Assembly (NCBI GenBank): GCA_960531495.1 | Contig: OY482865.1 | Span: 7,347,108-7,411,107, forward strand | Direction: 5' to 3' | Length of the DNA: 64,000 nt | Source of the DNA: Zeus faber | Lineage: Eukaryota; Chordata; Actinopteri; Zeiformes; Zeidae | Shown: positions 24,091-40,365 of the stretch, one piece after another | Numbering within the stretch: position 1 is the stretch's first letter | Layout of the letters: each line of letters begins with the position of its first letter | Notes under the pieces: generated by a model | The model's input: only the letters and a program-made list of their open reading frames with translations | Database searches by the model: none | What the model was told of the DNA's origin: nothing | Translations under genes and position numbers: made by a program

Positions 24091-24121
<31 letters not shown>
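24091..24121 (+). repeat. (CA)n tract 5 nt after the exon A donor
   Basis: About 15 CA units starting right behind GTAAA. It is complementary to the TG tracts upstream of the same exon. Confidence 0.95.
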
Positions 24122-24755
24122 GTGCACACATGTACCGATGAGAGCCCACGGAGGGGTGGCCATTCCTCTTATGGGGCGGCGCACTCACTCATCTCACCTG
24201 CACACATCCATCCCGGGCGCCCGGCGAAAAACTCAATGGCCTCTGCCTGTTCAAACATCTCAACAGCGTCGCTCACCACTCACCACAACGCACACAGCTT
24301 GAGGCCGTCCTCAACTTAAGGGCTGGGTACGGACTCGACCTCAGTATCCGCTCAATCAGATATTAGTGAGATGGCTCAACAAATTCAGTCTCGTACCGGA
24401 TCGGAACTAATTCAGTCGTTGACTGTGGTGGTGTTTCATTAAAGCGGAATGCGGTTGCGTAACCTCCAAACAAAGTATCAAAGTCATTTTTTTCTTCAAT
24501 ACATTTATTTTTTTTTTTTAATATTCAAACTGAGGAAAAAGGAGTTGCGAGTGCAAGTGAATGGAAGTCTTAAAGCGCTAATATGAAATAGAAAGGAGAC
24601 GGCGCCTCGCAGAACAGGAAATACAGTTACGGTTCAAACGCGTTAAAGCTTTTTACCTTACATCTAACACCAGCATCACAGCATTCACGATGTTGGAGAG
24701 GTTGAAATATCTACTTTTCAAGGAGCCTCGCTGGTTGGGGGGGCTGCCGCGTGCG

Positions 24756-24756
<1 letters not shown>
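24122..24756. other. Intronic sequence, nothing certain
   Basis: Start of the 21.4-kb intron. AGGGCTGGGTACGGACTCGACC at 24318 resembles a DNA-transposon end, but no partner end was found. Confidence 0.35.

Positions 24757-24827
<71 letters not shown>
24757..24827. repeat. (CA)n microsatellite
   Basis: About 35 pure CA units. Confidence 0.98.
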
Positions 24828-24828
<1 letters not shown>

Positions 24829-24981
24829 GCTTGTCAGTCCACCAGGTGGTATCCACAGTTCTGCTTTACTCCGTCTCTTCCTCCATCTCTTTTTTTCCAC
24901 CTCATTCTCTGTCTCTTTCTTTTGCTTCCACTCTGTTCCCCTCTCCTCCCTGTCTGAGTTACCTCGCCCTCTGTGCCCCCT

Positions 24982-24985
<4 letters not shown>

Positions 24986-25018
<33 letters not shown>

Positions 25019-25068
25019 GCGCTCTCTTTCTGCCTCTCTCTCTCTCTCTCTCTCTCGCTCTCTCTCAC
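24986..25068. repeat. (CT)n microsatellite, interrupted
   Basis: CT-rich tract with CG and TG interruptions, inside a longer pyrimidine-rich stretch (24860-25240). Confidence 0.95.
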
Positions 25069-25327
25069 ATCTGTTTGGATGCTATTCTGTGTCAGAACAA
25101 TTGGTTTTGCCCGGCTTGCTCCCTCCCTCGGCTTTCTTCTTCTTCTGCCCTCTCTTTCATGTTCTTTGTTGGATTATCTTTTATGTCCTCATCCTCTGTT
25201 TTTCTTTCCTATATTGCAGTTTCTTTTTCTCAACAGCAGAAAAGTTAAAAGAATAATAACTCCTCTCATGATGTGAGCCACTGCTACATGGGCAATATTT
25301 ACATTTCTTGATTTCTTGTTGTCAATT

Positions 25328-25442
<115 letters not shown>

Positions 25443-25747
25443 AGGTGCGCACTGCGCAGGCTTGATTGCGGCGTTGTTAATTATTCCCTCGGTGCATGTA
25501 GGCAACAGAGGGTGATTGTTTAATGTTGCAAGACAAGAAAATACCTTAATGCCAAAAATGTAATAAAGCTTTTAATGCCAAATGTTTAATAACTCCCCAC
25601 CATAGCCAAATATTTAATCATGCTTTTATGTTATTAATTCAATCACAGTTTTGTGCCAACTGCTGTTGCTTCTCCATTAAGAGGAAAGTGGAGTTTACAA
25701 TCCATAACAACAGTAGCTGTGTTGTTATCCATCTCCACAAGAAGGGG

Positions 25748-25813
25748 GGAGTGTGTGTGTGTGTGTGTGGGGGTGTGTGTGCGTGTGCGTGTGCACGTGT
25801 GCGTGCGCGCGCG
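25748..25813. repeat. (GT)n with GGG and GC interruptions
   Basis: GTGT, GGGG, then GTGCGTGTGCACGTGTGCGTGCGCGCGCG. Confidence 0.9.
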
Positions 25814-29942
<4,129 letters not shown>

Positions 29943-30082
29943 TCAAGTAATGTCAAGTGTATTTATATAGCCAGTAATCACAGTACAACCTCAAAGGGTT
30001 TCACAAGCTTCAGATTTCACAAAGAAGTCAACAGCATCCCCTACCATTAGCCTCTACCCAGACAAGGAAAAAGTCCCAGAAT
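29943..30082. mobile_element. LINE 3'-end-like fragment
   Basis: GTGTATTTATATAGCCAGTAATCACAG followed by TTTCACAAGCTTC and GACAAGGAAAAAGTCCC resembles the 3' untranslated part of fish LINEs. Short, with no coding part. Confidence 0.4.
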
Positions 30083-30639
30083 AATGTGATTTTTAAGTGA
30101 ATTTTGTGTGTTTTGCTTTATTTTTATACCTGACCTTTTCATTTAGTTTCCCCCAACACTTTCCTCAACTGACAAGCTCTGTTTGTATTGCCATTTCCTC
30201 CAAGGCCATATGCCACTTTGAATTGTACATGGTTTTCATTCATTTATTCACGCATTCATTTGTTTTTTACACATATTGTCACACACTGCAAAGCATTGTA
30301 TTTTGTTTTTCTAACAAGGCACACCAACCCATCAATGCCTTCCATCCCCTCTTTGATTTGTGGCCAACTGGGTTAAGCTAAGCCCAAGTTGGATTTAGAA
30401 TGTGTTCTCCCTGAAGCTTTCCAAGGCTTCACTGTGCCTGCATTTCTTATTTGCATCTTACATCAATGTCACCTACTTTGTTTAAATGAAGGCAGTCTTC
30501 AGTTCAACAAGGGCAAAACACAACACTAAAACATATACAGTACACACTGCCTGTGTGGTTTATTAAAAATGGCACCCAATAAAATTGTGCAAAATTCTAT
30601 GCACTATGCCTCATAATGTACATTCTGCTGGTATCAACT

Positions 30640-30730
30640 TTGTACAGGGTGTCTGTAGGTCCTTAAAATATCTTGTCCAAAAACGTCTTTTAATGTCTTA
30701 GAAATATTAGGCCTTAAATTTGAATTTCTT
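30640..30730 (+). repeat. Dispersed TAGGTCCTTAAAAT repeat
   Basis: GGGTGTCTGTAGGTCCTTAA, then repeated TCTTAA-type words and AAATATTAGGCCTTAAATTTGAA. Related text follows exon B at 45596-45655 (GGGTTTCTACAGGTCCTT) and at 46050-46105 (AAATATTAGACCTTAAAAGTC). Confidence 0.6.
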
Positions 30731-30904
30731 TATTCACATGTCTTCATTTCAACATAAACAACACATTTATTTTCAAAGTGAATCAATTCCTGCATGCATC
30801 ACTCAGAAATCTGATTGAATAAAATATTTATAAAATGTAAGACTACCTCTGAACTTGTGCTTCCTTCCCTATTTCTAATACTTACCTCTGTCCTGGATTA
30901 ACCT

Positions 30905-32616
30905 AAAAGCAATTTCTCATGTCTATGTGTTCAAATCTCTGCATGCCTTTGGTATGTCATAGAGTAAAGCAAAGAAACTGTGAAAAGAGATACATTATTG
31001 CTAAAGAGATCAATTATATTAAAAAATGGCCTGGACTGATTTGTTGGGACCCTTAGAAAAGATTATAAATAATTGGATTTTAGTGATATTTCAAACTAAC
31101 TGTTTTGTTAAATTGGAATCACACGTCTTCAATCTTATAATCAGTCATTCAGCCTATTTAAATGGAGAAAAGCAGTCTGCTGTTTGGTATCATCGTGTGC
31201 ACCACACTGAGCATGGACCAGAGAAGGCAAAGGAGAGAGTTGTCTGAGAAGAGAGAAAGAAAATGATAGACAAGCATGTTCAGGGTAAATGCTATAAGAC
31301 ATCTCCAAGCAGTTGATGTTCCTGTGACTACAGTTGCAAATATTATAAAGAAGTTCAAGATCCATGGGAATGTAGCCAACCTCCCTGGACGCGGCCGCAT
31401 GAGGAAAATTGACCCCAGATTGAACAGAAGGTTAGTGCGACTGGTAGAAAAAGAGCCAAGGACAACTTCCAAAGAGGTACAAGCTGAACTCCAAGGTTAA
31501 GGTACATCAGTGTCTGATCGCACCATCCGTCGCTTTTTGAGTGACAGTGGGTTCTATGGAAGAAGACCCAGGAAGACTCCACTTTTGAAAGAAAAACATT
31601 AAAAAGCCAGACTGGAATTTGCTAAAATGCATATTGACAAGCCACAATGCTTCTGGGAGTCAAAAGTGAAGCGTTTTGTCAAATCACATCAGCTCTATGT
31701 TAACAGACGAAAAAAATTAAGCTTTCGAAGAAAAGTACACCAAACCTGCTGTGAAACATGGAGGAGGTTTGGTTATGTTTTGGGGCTGACTTGCTGCGTC
31801 TGGCACGAAGTGCCTTGAGTCTGTGCAGGGCACAATGAAATCTCAAGACTATCTAGGCATTCCGGAGCGAAACATACTGCCCAGTGTCAGAAAGCTCTGT
31901 CTCAGTCGCAGGTCATGGGTCCTCTGACAGGATAATGACCCAAAACACACAGGTAAATGCACCCAAGAATGGATAAGAACAAATCATTGGACTATTCTAA
32001 AGTAGCCTTCTGAGCCCTGATCTGAAGCCTATCGAACATCTATGGAAAGCGCTTAATAAATGCAGTCTGCAGAAGGCACCCTTCACACCTGAGACAGCTG
32101 GAGCAGTTTGTTCAGGATGAGTGGGCCCAACTACCTGTTGACAGGTGCAGAAGTCTCATTGAGAGCTGCAGAAACCTCTTGATTGCAGTGATTGCCTCTA
32201 AAGGTTGTGCAACAAAATATTAGGTTTAAGGGTCCCATCGTTTTTGTGCATGCCATTTTCATTTGTTTTTTTATGTAATATATTCTGTTTAATCAAAAAT
32301 CAAAATCAATGGAATAAACAATGATGGATGCCACTTACTATTGTGAGTTTTAAGTTATTTCAGAGAAAATTGTGGGTTCTTCTTTTTTCATCCAAGGGTA
32401 CCCACAAATTTGCCTAGGCCATTTTAGAATATAATTGATCTCTTTAGCAATAATTTATCTCTTTTCACAGTTTATTTTCTTTACTCTATGACATACCAAA
32501 GGCATGCAGGTATACATGAGAAAATTGCTTTTAAGTTTCATCACTTTTCAGGAGGAATGAAGCATTGTTTCAATGAGTTGTAAGGTACCAACAAATTTGT
32601 CCACGTCTGTACATAG
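30905..32616 (+). mobile_element. Tc1-like transposon, copy 2
   Basis: Near-identical to copy 1 (11771-13332) and in the same orientation, about 19 kb away. The left inverted repeat is truncated: homology starts near AAAAGCAATTTCTCATG and the outer direct repeat is missing, while the inner one (CCTGGACTGATTTGTTGGGACCC) is at about 31031. The right inverted repeat is complete, with the inner block at about 32397-32423 and the outer block ACCAACAAATTTGTCCACGTCTGTACA at 32587-32613. The two copies therefore keep opposite ends intact. Confidence 0.92.
31276..32222 (+). pseudogene. Tc1-like transposase pseudogene (copy 2)
   Basis: The N-terminal DNA-binding part (31276-31497) matches copy 1 almost residue for residue, then ends at a TAA where copy 1 has CAA in a GQG motif. 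Past the stop, the DKPQCFWES...HQLYVNRRK segment (31627-31720) is present that copy 1 lacks, but without the expected TDE-type motif. QDNDPKHT is recognisable near 31927-31951 behind a stop, and PDLKPIEHLW near 32016-32048. Several frameshifts make it non-functional. Confidence 0.88.
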
Positions 32617-33454
32617 CACATACCTCTATCATTATATGTGATACTTTAATAAATCAGAGAGAGATGATTTGTCCAAATCTCAGTTTTAAATATTGTTCAG
32701 TTGTTCTCTGAAGTAGTTCTTAAAAAGTAAAGCAAAATAAAAAAATTAAAAAACTCCTGTTATTCGTGTTCAGGGCAGGTCTTTTCTATACAAACCAACT
32801 AAACTGCACGCACGCACGCACACACACACTAAACTGTTTCTGTACACAGCGAGTCCCTGCTTTACCTACTGTGCGCACAGAGAGCAAATTTAAGTCAAAA
32901 TAGTTGAAAAGTCCATTTTTCTGTTAGTGCACCCTGGAGGGCTTTCAGTTTTAAAGGGAACTGATGCAAACTCGCCTTCTATGCTAATTCTTCAGATATG
33001 GCTTTCATAATGTGATTCATTTTTTTCCGGTCCAGAACCCAAGTTTGAACATTTTGATATTACCCTGAGATACAGGCTCATTAAAGTGCTGGGACCTGAT
33101 GTTAAAAGGTCTGTGACCCCATTAGGAACCGCACCCATTGAGACACTCACTATTGATCGCGCTTATTCATTAGGCAAAATGTGAAATATTTCATTAATTT
33201 CATTAAATTGCAAAGTTGTCAGTGAAGTTATCATCCATGCTAACAAACCACTAATAGCGTTGTTTTTGGAGAAAGTAGGTATGCGGACAAAAAATCACAT
33301 ATATGCAAAGAAATTAAACAAACCCCAAAAAATGGTGATCCATATCTGAACAGTTGTTGCAACAGAACTTAAATATACTGATCTGTGACAGTGTCTAGGG
33401 TTTTGTACCATGTGGAAGTAATATATCCTCTAATAAACATCTTAAAATCAGATA
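32617..33454. other. Intronic sequence, nothing recognised
   Basis: AT-rich, with a short GCAC/CA run at 32808-32829. Confidence 0.4.
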
Positions 33455-33942
33455 CAGTGGTACCTCGACTTACGACTGTAATCCTTTCCATAAGAACGGA
33501 CGTATGTTAAAACAGTCGTATGTCGAGGCAATTTTTCACATATAAATTACGAAATCATGAAGGGTGAAAATAATCAAAATACACAGCACAAACACAGTAT
33601 GTATGGAAAAAATATCGATAAGCCACGAACTACGTGCACACACCATGTAGATCGCCCGCTGACTGACTGCCGACTGGCTGCCGACTGGCTGCCGACTGGC
33701 TGCCGACTGGCTGCCGACTGGCTGACTGCTTACTGGCTGCTGACTGCTGACTGGCTGCCGACTGGCTGGGGACTGGCTATTGACTGCTGACTGGCTGCTG
33801 ACTGGCTGCCGATGCGCCAACTGCAAATTTCCACGGTCGTATGGAGCAGTCGGTCGCAAGTCGATACAAATTTTTGCGGCTATCGCTACTCGTATCTTGG
33901 ATTAGTTGTAAGTAGATGCAGTCGTAAGTCGAGGTACCACTG
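33455..33942. mobile_element. MITE with CAGTGGTACCTCGACTTACG terminal inverted repeats
   Basis: The left end CAGTGGTACCTCGACTTACGAC follows TA. The right end GTCGTAAGTCGAGGTACCACTG is its exact inverted complement. These ends resemble the CAGTGG-type termini of pogo/Tigger-like (Tc1/mariner superfamily) MITEs. The right TA has become TG. About 490 bp, no transposase, and a minisatellite sits inside. Confidence 0.88.
33656..33815. repeat. Minisatellite, 11-bp unit GACTGGCTGCC, inside the MITE
   Basis: Five near-perfect head-to-tail 11-bp units (about 33668-33722), then degenerate units (GACTGCTTACTGGCTGCT, and so on) to 33815. The array occupies the centre of the MITE. Confidence 0.9.
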
Positions 33943-34857
33943 TGCTAAATTATGAGATGTATAAATGATTGCCTGTCATTATAGGTGTAATTCATAGACT
34001 AGAATTCATAACTAGATGTTGCTTACTTCCATAGTACTTCGGGTGACTAGCAAGCTTACTGTTTTCTGTCTCTTGACACCAATAGCACATCAGATCACCT
34101 GAGATTGTGATCGGGTTGCCTGCTCAATAACAGTGACACCATTTGCTGAACCCAGTGTGTATTGATTCAGATTTAAAATATTTTTAAAGACCAGGTGACT
34201 TTTTCCTCCTCTATTCAGTAGTGCACATGCTCTTCACCACCCTCTAGGTATACTACTGTCCATAAGCCAGATTGTTTATGCGATTTTCCCCGAAAAACGT
34301 GGCAAAAAACACTGTCTGGAACATAGAAACGGCTGCATTTATGAATGGACAGAGAGGCAAATGCTGGTTCTTCCTGCTTGACGACTGATCTGCCTGTACC
34401 TTCTGCTTTGGAAAGTGATCCAGTATTCGTTATTTATATATATATTTTTCATCATTGTCAAGACAGCCATCTGTTTCCAGACGCCCTTAGTGCTACTCGC
34501 CAAAGACGGGGTCTCCCTGGATCGGGAGCAGGGGCGCGACGACCGACATCTTACAGACGGCGTCCCAATGGAACCAGACGCTGTGTCCTGTTCTGGTCCC
34601 CCTGAAGGGTTGCTGCCACCATTGGCTGTCACTCATCAAACGCACACGCCACAGAGGACTAGTAATCTGCCAGCTGGTGTGTCTCCTTGTGGGTGCGGGA
34701 TGACTGACAGCGTGCGTGTATGTGTGCGTGTGCGGGCGCGCGCGCTTTGGGATTTGTAGGCGGTGAGGGTCTATGTCATGTGTGTATGTTGTCTGGCAGT
34801 TGCATATACGCAATATGCAGACACGGTGGGCAATTCTGTGTGTGTGTGTGTGTGTGT

Positions 34858-34930
34858 TTCAGTCTCTTGGTTTTCTGTACTTGCTCCTTCCACTGGAGAA
34901 AAGATGGCCAGGGTCCTTGATGTAGTTCAG
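34858..34930 (+). repeat. Dispersed 70-bp block, copy 2
   Basis: CTTGGTTTTC, then TGCTCCTTCCACTGGAGAAA AGATGGCCAGGGTCCTTG, matching 21177-21247 with few differences. It is followed 40 bp later by a (CT)n run (34972-35000) and preceded by (GT)n. Confidence 0.8.
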
Positions 34931-34969
34931 CATTATTACAGACCTCTTCAGAAAGAGGGAGCCGGAGGC

Positions 34970-35001
<32 letters not shown>

Positions 35002-35673
35002 CTCTGTCAGCAGTGATGTAAACATATTGGTGAGCACCTCGGCAGTCGATCAATTCAAGGAAACCTTTCTCAGGCGTTTTTTGTTTTATTGCGCATTTTC
35101 TGTCCTTCTCTCATCCTCGACTTTTTTTGTCCTCCATGACGTCCCCTCTGATCCTCAGCAGAAACAGTAGAAACTACACTTCTCAACGAGAAACTCAGTC
35201 ACTACATCGACCCCCATGGTCACTCAGACACTTACAAGGTCTTTCTCTCTCTCCCTCTCTCTCTTGCTCTCTCTCTCTCTCTCACCATTATATGCACATG
35301 TATTGGCAAGTTTTGGCTGAGTGGTCGGTGCAAAGTCTCTAAGCTTTTATTGTTTCATGTTTAATGTTGTGTTTCCAAGGTTATACATGTGCATAGAAGT
35401 TCATGCCTGATTAAATGTGATTAAAAAAAAATAAAAATTCTATAATACTTGCCTTCAGAGAAGGAAGAAAGAAAGAAAGCATTTCCAATTGAATATTGTT
35501 CCTGAAAAAGCCAACAGGTCGCATATATTGTACTAAAGCAACGAGCTGCCGGGAAAAGTGCTTGGATTTCCTTTAATTTAACTACAAACCCAGTTAGGTG
35601 TTGCAAAGAAACTGTCCACTGGGAAATTAATGAAGACTGATCTGAATGCGCCGCCGGAATGCAGGCGCATGCA

Positions 35674-35715
35674 CGCACGCACACACACACACACACACAC
35701 ACGCGCACACACACA
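35674..35715. repeat. (CA)n microsatellite with GCGC interruption
   Basis: CA run preceded by GCACGCACGC and broken by CGCG. Confidence 0.95.
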
Positions 35716-35793
35716 AACTCTATTCCAAGACAAACACTGTCGATGCTTCTGTAGCTCTGAACAGCCATGGTTGTCTGAACCTTATCTCTACCT

Positions 35794-35798
<5 letters not shown>

Positions 35799-35841
<43 letters not shown>
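35799..35841. repeat. (CT)n microsatellite
   Basis: About 21 pure CT units. It is followed at 35863-35908 by a (CA)n run. Confidence 0.97.
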
Positions 35842-35842
<1 letters not shown>

Positions 35843-35859
35843 CTTTCTTTGTCTGTCTC

Positions 35860-35862
<3 letters not shown>

Positions 35863-35908
<46 letters not shown>
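35863..35908. repeat. (CA)n microsatellite
   Basis: About 23 pure CA units. Confidence 0.97.
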
Positions 35909-35910
<2 letters not shown>

Positions 35911-36030
35911 CAATCCAAGAGATTGACAGATCATTGGCCTAGCCTTCTGTGGTCTCTACATCAACTCTGGGCGTTCATTATTGTCCAAATCTTATCTGGA
36001 GCTGTCATCTCCCCTTTTGTCACTTTGGGT

Positions 36031-36084
36031 TTTTTTTTTTTTTTAACCCCCCCCCTTTTTTTTTTTTTTTTTTTTTTAACCTTT

Positions 36085-36125
<41 letters not shown>
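36031..36125. repeat. T-run / C-run / T-run / (CA)n compound
   Basis: Two T-runs separated by a C-run (about 36031-36077), then a CA run (36088-36125). Confidence 0.95.
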
Positions 36126-36128
<3 letters not shown>

Positions 36129-36382
36129 CACCTTGTTGATAGCCATCCGCTGCCACAATAGCAGCCAATCTGGAGCCATTGTTGTCTTTAATGGAACGGT
36201 CGGAGAGGAGAGGAGGGACTATTGATGTGAGAGAGGGAGAGAGAATAGTGAATGAAAGTTTGGAATAAAGGAGTAGGAAAGAGGGCCAAAGTATGTGCCC
36301 CAGAGAAAGGATGCAGCAGATTATGTCAACCCGTTCATTCATATTTCTTTGCAGGTGTGTGCTCTTGCAGGTGTTCCGGAGG

Positions 36383-36502
<120 letters not shown>

Positions 36503-36849
36503 CCGATGGATAATGTGTTTGATGAAAATAATACATCATTGTATAGTCTAAATTAATAACTTCTGACTCGAATGAAAGAACAGCGTTTTGATCTGATATC
36601 ACACTTTCCGTTCTCATATCCTGTGATTTGATTAGCCTGGGTCATCGATATCAAACCCATTCCGATGAGTAAGACCATACATTTTCCCTTTTGGTGTGAA
36701 TCCTCTGGACTCGCGTGGGTGGCTGCGGGCGGCTCCCCCTGGTGGGCGGCAGGCGGCGGGCATGATGATGAATTATGGAACGACGATGGTGGATTTCCTC
36801 CTGTTGCCTCAGCTGATCAAAGATCCGCCACAGCGCGCTCATGTAGACA

Positions 36850-37160
36850 ACAGTGAGGGAGGGAGGTAAACGGAAGAGGAGGGCGAGGAGAGAGGCAAGA
36901 GGAAGAAGAATGGAGGTCAGCGGGCGGATGGAGCGAGGGAGGGCGGGGGACGTGGGGGAAAGGGGAAGAAGCGATGGGATGGCGGGGGGGAAAGAGGGGG
37001 CAGACGGATGAAGGGATGGCAGATAGACGGGTGCGCGGGGACAATGGTGGAAGGAGAGCGTGTCATTGGAAGGATGCCAGAGGGAAGTTTAAACAGAGTG
37101 ACGCAGCAAGAAGGCAAATTTAAGAGAAGAATTGGGACAGGGAGGGGGGAAGGAATATCA
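36850..37160. repeat. Purine-rich (GA-rich) stretch
   Basis: Strong purine bias on the + strand (GGGAGG, GGAAGAAG, GGGGGGAAAG). A similar stretch runs at 37555-37860, including a pure (GA)n run at 37816-37843. Confidence 0.85.
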
Positions 37161-37811
37161 AATTAGGAATGTATCTGATAGATCATTTCTTTTGTCTACG
37201 TTAACGTACGTTCGTCTACGTTTGCCCTTTGGGTGATGGAGGGATGTTCAAAACCCATCAAATTGAAGTTGTTTTTTTTGGAGCGCAGGGAGTGGGGTTT
37301 ATTCCTGCTCTGTGGGGAAACGCTTTTGTAGAATATAGATTTTCTGTGATTAATTTGTCAATATTTTCCTCAAAAATGCAGAGAGGTCACCCTCCAAATC
37401 TAGGCGAGGTAATAACACAATTCATCGGTTCGATGAGAAACCTGGACACGCTCCACTTTAACGTAAGAAATCATTTAATTAGCCGAGGCATGCATTTTTT
37501 ATTTTTTTTGGTTCATTTTTTCCCACTCGTCCTGGTTTTCTCGGGAGAACAAAAAGGTGGAGAATGAGACGGATGACGGGGAGGAGACGGAGGAAGAAAG
37601 AGAGATGGAGGGGATGGGCGGGAGGGGGGAGAGACCTCATTAAAGTAAGGGTAACAAATAAAGACTGAAAGGATGAATACAAACCGTGAAAGAGTTAAAT
37701 AGAGGGAGAGAATAGACGGCGCGAAAAGGGCGTGGAGCGGGATGGACGAGTGAATTGGAAGAAAGAAATAATAAGATAGGTCGTGTAGACGGAGAAGGTT
37801 AAGAAGGAGGG

Positions 37812-37850
<39 letters not shown>

Positions 37851-38215
37851 GATGGGGAAAAGCAGGCAGAAGGGCAGTTGATTAAAGCAAGCAGCCTCAA
37901 TAATGCAGATGTAATTAGTTGTGCCCCGGAGCTCTTTGGAGTCGCCCCGCTCACTCCGTTAAACACCTAACCACATTAAGACCATGGCTGGAGAGAGGGG
38001 GCGATAGAGAGGGAGAGAGAAAGTCCAGTACGTTCCGGCCGTAGTGATTATATTATTATTGCGTTTTTAATTGCTTTAGTTATCAAAAAAATATATTTCC
38101 TTCATGTTTTGGCAATGTGAAAGGACCAAGAACACTCCTTTTTGGAATGAATTTCCGCTGAGTCCAGATCGGTTGAGAGACCTTTTGGTGTGTTTGAGAG
38201 GGAGAGAGAGGGACA

Positions 38216-38241
38216 CGCACGTGTGCAAACACACGCACACA

Positions 38242-38310
<69 letters not shown>

Positions 38311-38325
38311 GCACACACACACATA
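38216..38325. repeat. (CA)n microsatellite with GCGC interruptions
   Basis: ACACGCACACACGCGC leading into about 35 CA units, then GCGC and CA again. Confidence 0.97.
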
Positions 38326-38560
38326 GACAGACAGGGAGAGAGAGGAACACACACACACACACACAGACAGGGAGAGAGGGGAACACACACATACACAGAC
38401 AGGGAGAGAGAGGGACACACACACACACACAGACAGGGAGAGAGAGGAACACACACACACACACAGACAGGGAGAGAGAGGAACACACACACACACACAC
38501 CCACACACACACACACCTACACAGACAGGGAGAGAGAGGGGGACACACAGACAGAGAGAG
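38326..38560. repeat. Minisatellite: CA-run plus GACAGGGAGAGAGAGG unit
   Basis: Seven tandem variants of ACAGACAGGGAGAGAGAGGAA joined to a short CA run, with unit length of about 30-50 bp because the CA run varies. Confidence 0.92.
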
Positions 38561-38870
38561 CGTTTTGAGTTTTTTGTGATAAATATGTGGTATGAACTGT
38601 TTCCAGTGGCAAAAGGACAAACAACTGCACGACAATTGAATTAACAAAGCAATAACTAAATACATACATATTTGTAATGATATACCGTGGAAATCATAAT
38701 ACTAATAAAAAAATATAGAATAAACAAATAAAAACCTTATTAAACATACAAGAAATAAAGGCCCCAAAGGGAAAGGAAAAAAAGACAACCATTTATATTA
38801 CCATACCAAGGAACCAACCAAACAATGGTCACATTTCCCTCTAAAACAGCAAAGTATTGCTTGTAGCAGA

Positions 38871-38938
<68 letters not shown>
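38871..38938. repeat. (CA)n microsatellite
   Basis: About 33 pure CA units. Confidence 0.97.
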
Positions 38939-38942
<4 letters not shown>

Positions 38943-39079
38943 CAGTTGACCTTCAGCTTAACAACTATCTAACCTCAAACAGCCTTTTAGACACCTATCA
39001 ATCTCAGCTTTTGACCTCGTCATAGCACAGAAACAACACTTATTAAAGTTCTGAACAATCTACACATAAACACTGTTGC

Positions 39080-40203
39080 AAAAAAACGATCTGCTCTTCT
39101 GCTCCTGGATCTCAGTGCTGACTTTGACACTGTTGACCATCAGATTTTATTAGCGAGAACACAAAAATGGGTCGGTCTATCTGGTTCCCAGTTCAAAATT
39201 GGTTCAAAGCCTACCTACAGGACCGGCAGTTCTTCGTGTCCATTGGAGATTTTGTGTCAAACAAAGTGGATATTATATGTGGAGTGCCCCAAAGTTCGAT
39301 TCTGGGACCATTATTGTTTAACCTCTATATGCTTCTACTGGCACATATTGTAAAGAAACACAAAATAAATTACCATAATTATGCAGATGATTCACAACTG
39401 TACATATCCCTATCTCCTGATGACCTACTCCCCATACACTCAGTGTATTAATGATATTAATGTATGGATGTCAAAGAACTTTTTACAACTGAACATGAGA
39501 CAAAACAGAAATACTCATCTTCTGTGCAAAGGCTCAAAGACAGAAAATTGCATTGCATCTTAGTTCTCTGTCCCTGGAGAGCAAGACTGAAGCCAAAAAT
39601 CTGGGTGTAATCATAGACGGCAATCTAAATTTTATGAGCCATATGAATCAAATCACAAAATCAGCTTTCTACCATCTAAAAAAAAATCAAGATGAGGAGG
39701 CTTCCTGTCAAAAGCAGCCTCCGAAAAATTAATCCATGCATTCATAAAGAGTAGATTGGACTACTGTAATGGCCTATTCACCGGCCTCCTGAAATCAGCC
39801 GTGCGGCGGCTACAGTTAATCCAAAATGCGGCTGCACTCGTTCTCACTGGGACAAAAAAGTTTGAACATATCACACCTGTTCTTAGATCTCTACATTGGC
39901 TCCCCATCAAAACTAGAATTGATTTTGAGATTCTGCTACTTGTATATCAAGCTATAAATGGCCTTGCACCTCAGTATATAAAAGAAATGCTAATTATACA
40001 CGAACCAGCAAGAACTCTCAGGTCCACAGGCAGTGGTCCTTGAACTACCCCTCGTACCAACTCTAAAGCAGGAGAAGCTGCTTTCTGTATCTATGCCCCA
40101 AGTAAATTGAACACCCTGCCGAGGGACCTGAGAGAGGCCCCCACACTGAATACTTTTAAAAGCAGGTTAAAAACCTTGCTGTTCGCTACAGTCTATGACT
40201 GAC
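39080..40203 (+). pseudogene. L2-like LINE reverse transcriptase remnant
   Basis: In order: LSADFDTVDHQIL-like start (39111-39150), WFKAYLQDRQFFVSIGDF (39198-39250), CGVPQSSILGPLLFNLYM (39279-39332), HNYADDSQLYISL (39375-39412, the catalytic YADD), KNLGVIIDGNLNF (39596-39634), SRLDYCNGLFTGLLKSAVRRLQLIQ (39750-39825), HITPVLRSLHWLPIKTRIDF (39868-39930), and a final part ending FKSRLKTLLF (about 40155-40187). Several frameshifts and stops interrupt it, so it is inactive. Confidence 0.88.
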
Positions 40204-40365
40204 TGACTAAAGTCTGTCTGTCCGTCTGAGTTACCGGTTCTGGTGCTGTGGCTGCTGCTAACCTTATACCTAAACTTAACCCTCGCTTACTTGATGGCTA
40301 AAAATAAGCATCTCTAACCCTATACCGTAACCTAAACACCTCTAACCTCATACCTCAACTTAACC

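Noticed and set aside
24318-24440. DNA-transposon end starting AGGGCTGGGTACGG
   Set aside because: No matching right end or target duplication was found, so it is not listed as an element.
33656-33815. CRISPR-like array
   Set aside because: Units are head-to-tail 11-mers without spacers, inside a MITE; this is a eukaryotic minisatellite.
35421-35918. 165-residue minus-strand frame with Arg-Glu repeats
   Set aside because: Composed of (CA)n and (CT)n translations with non-conserved flanks.
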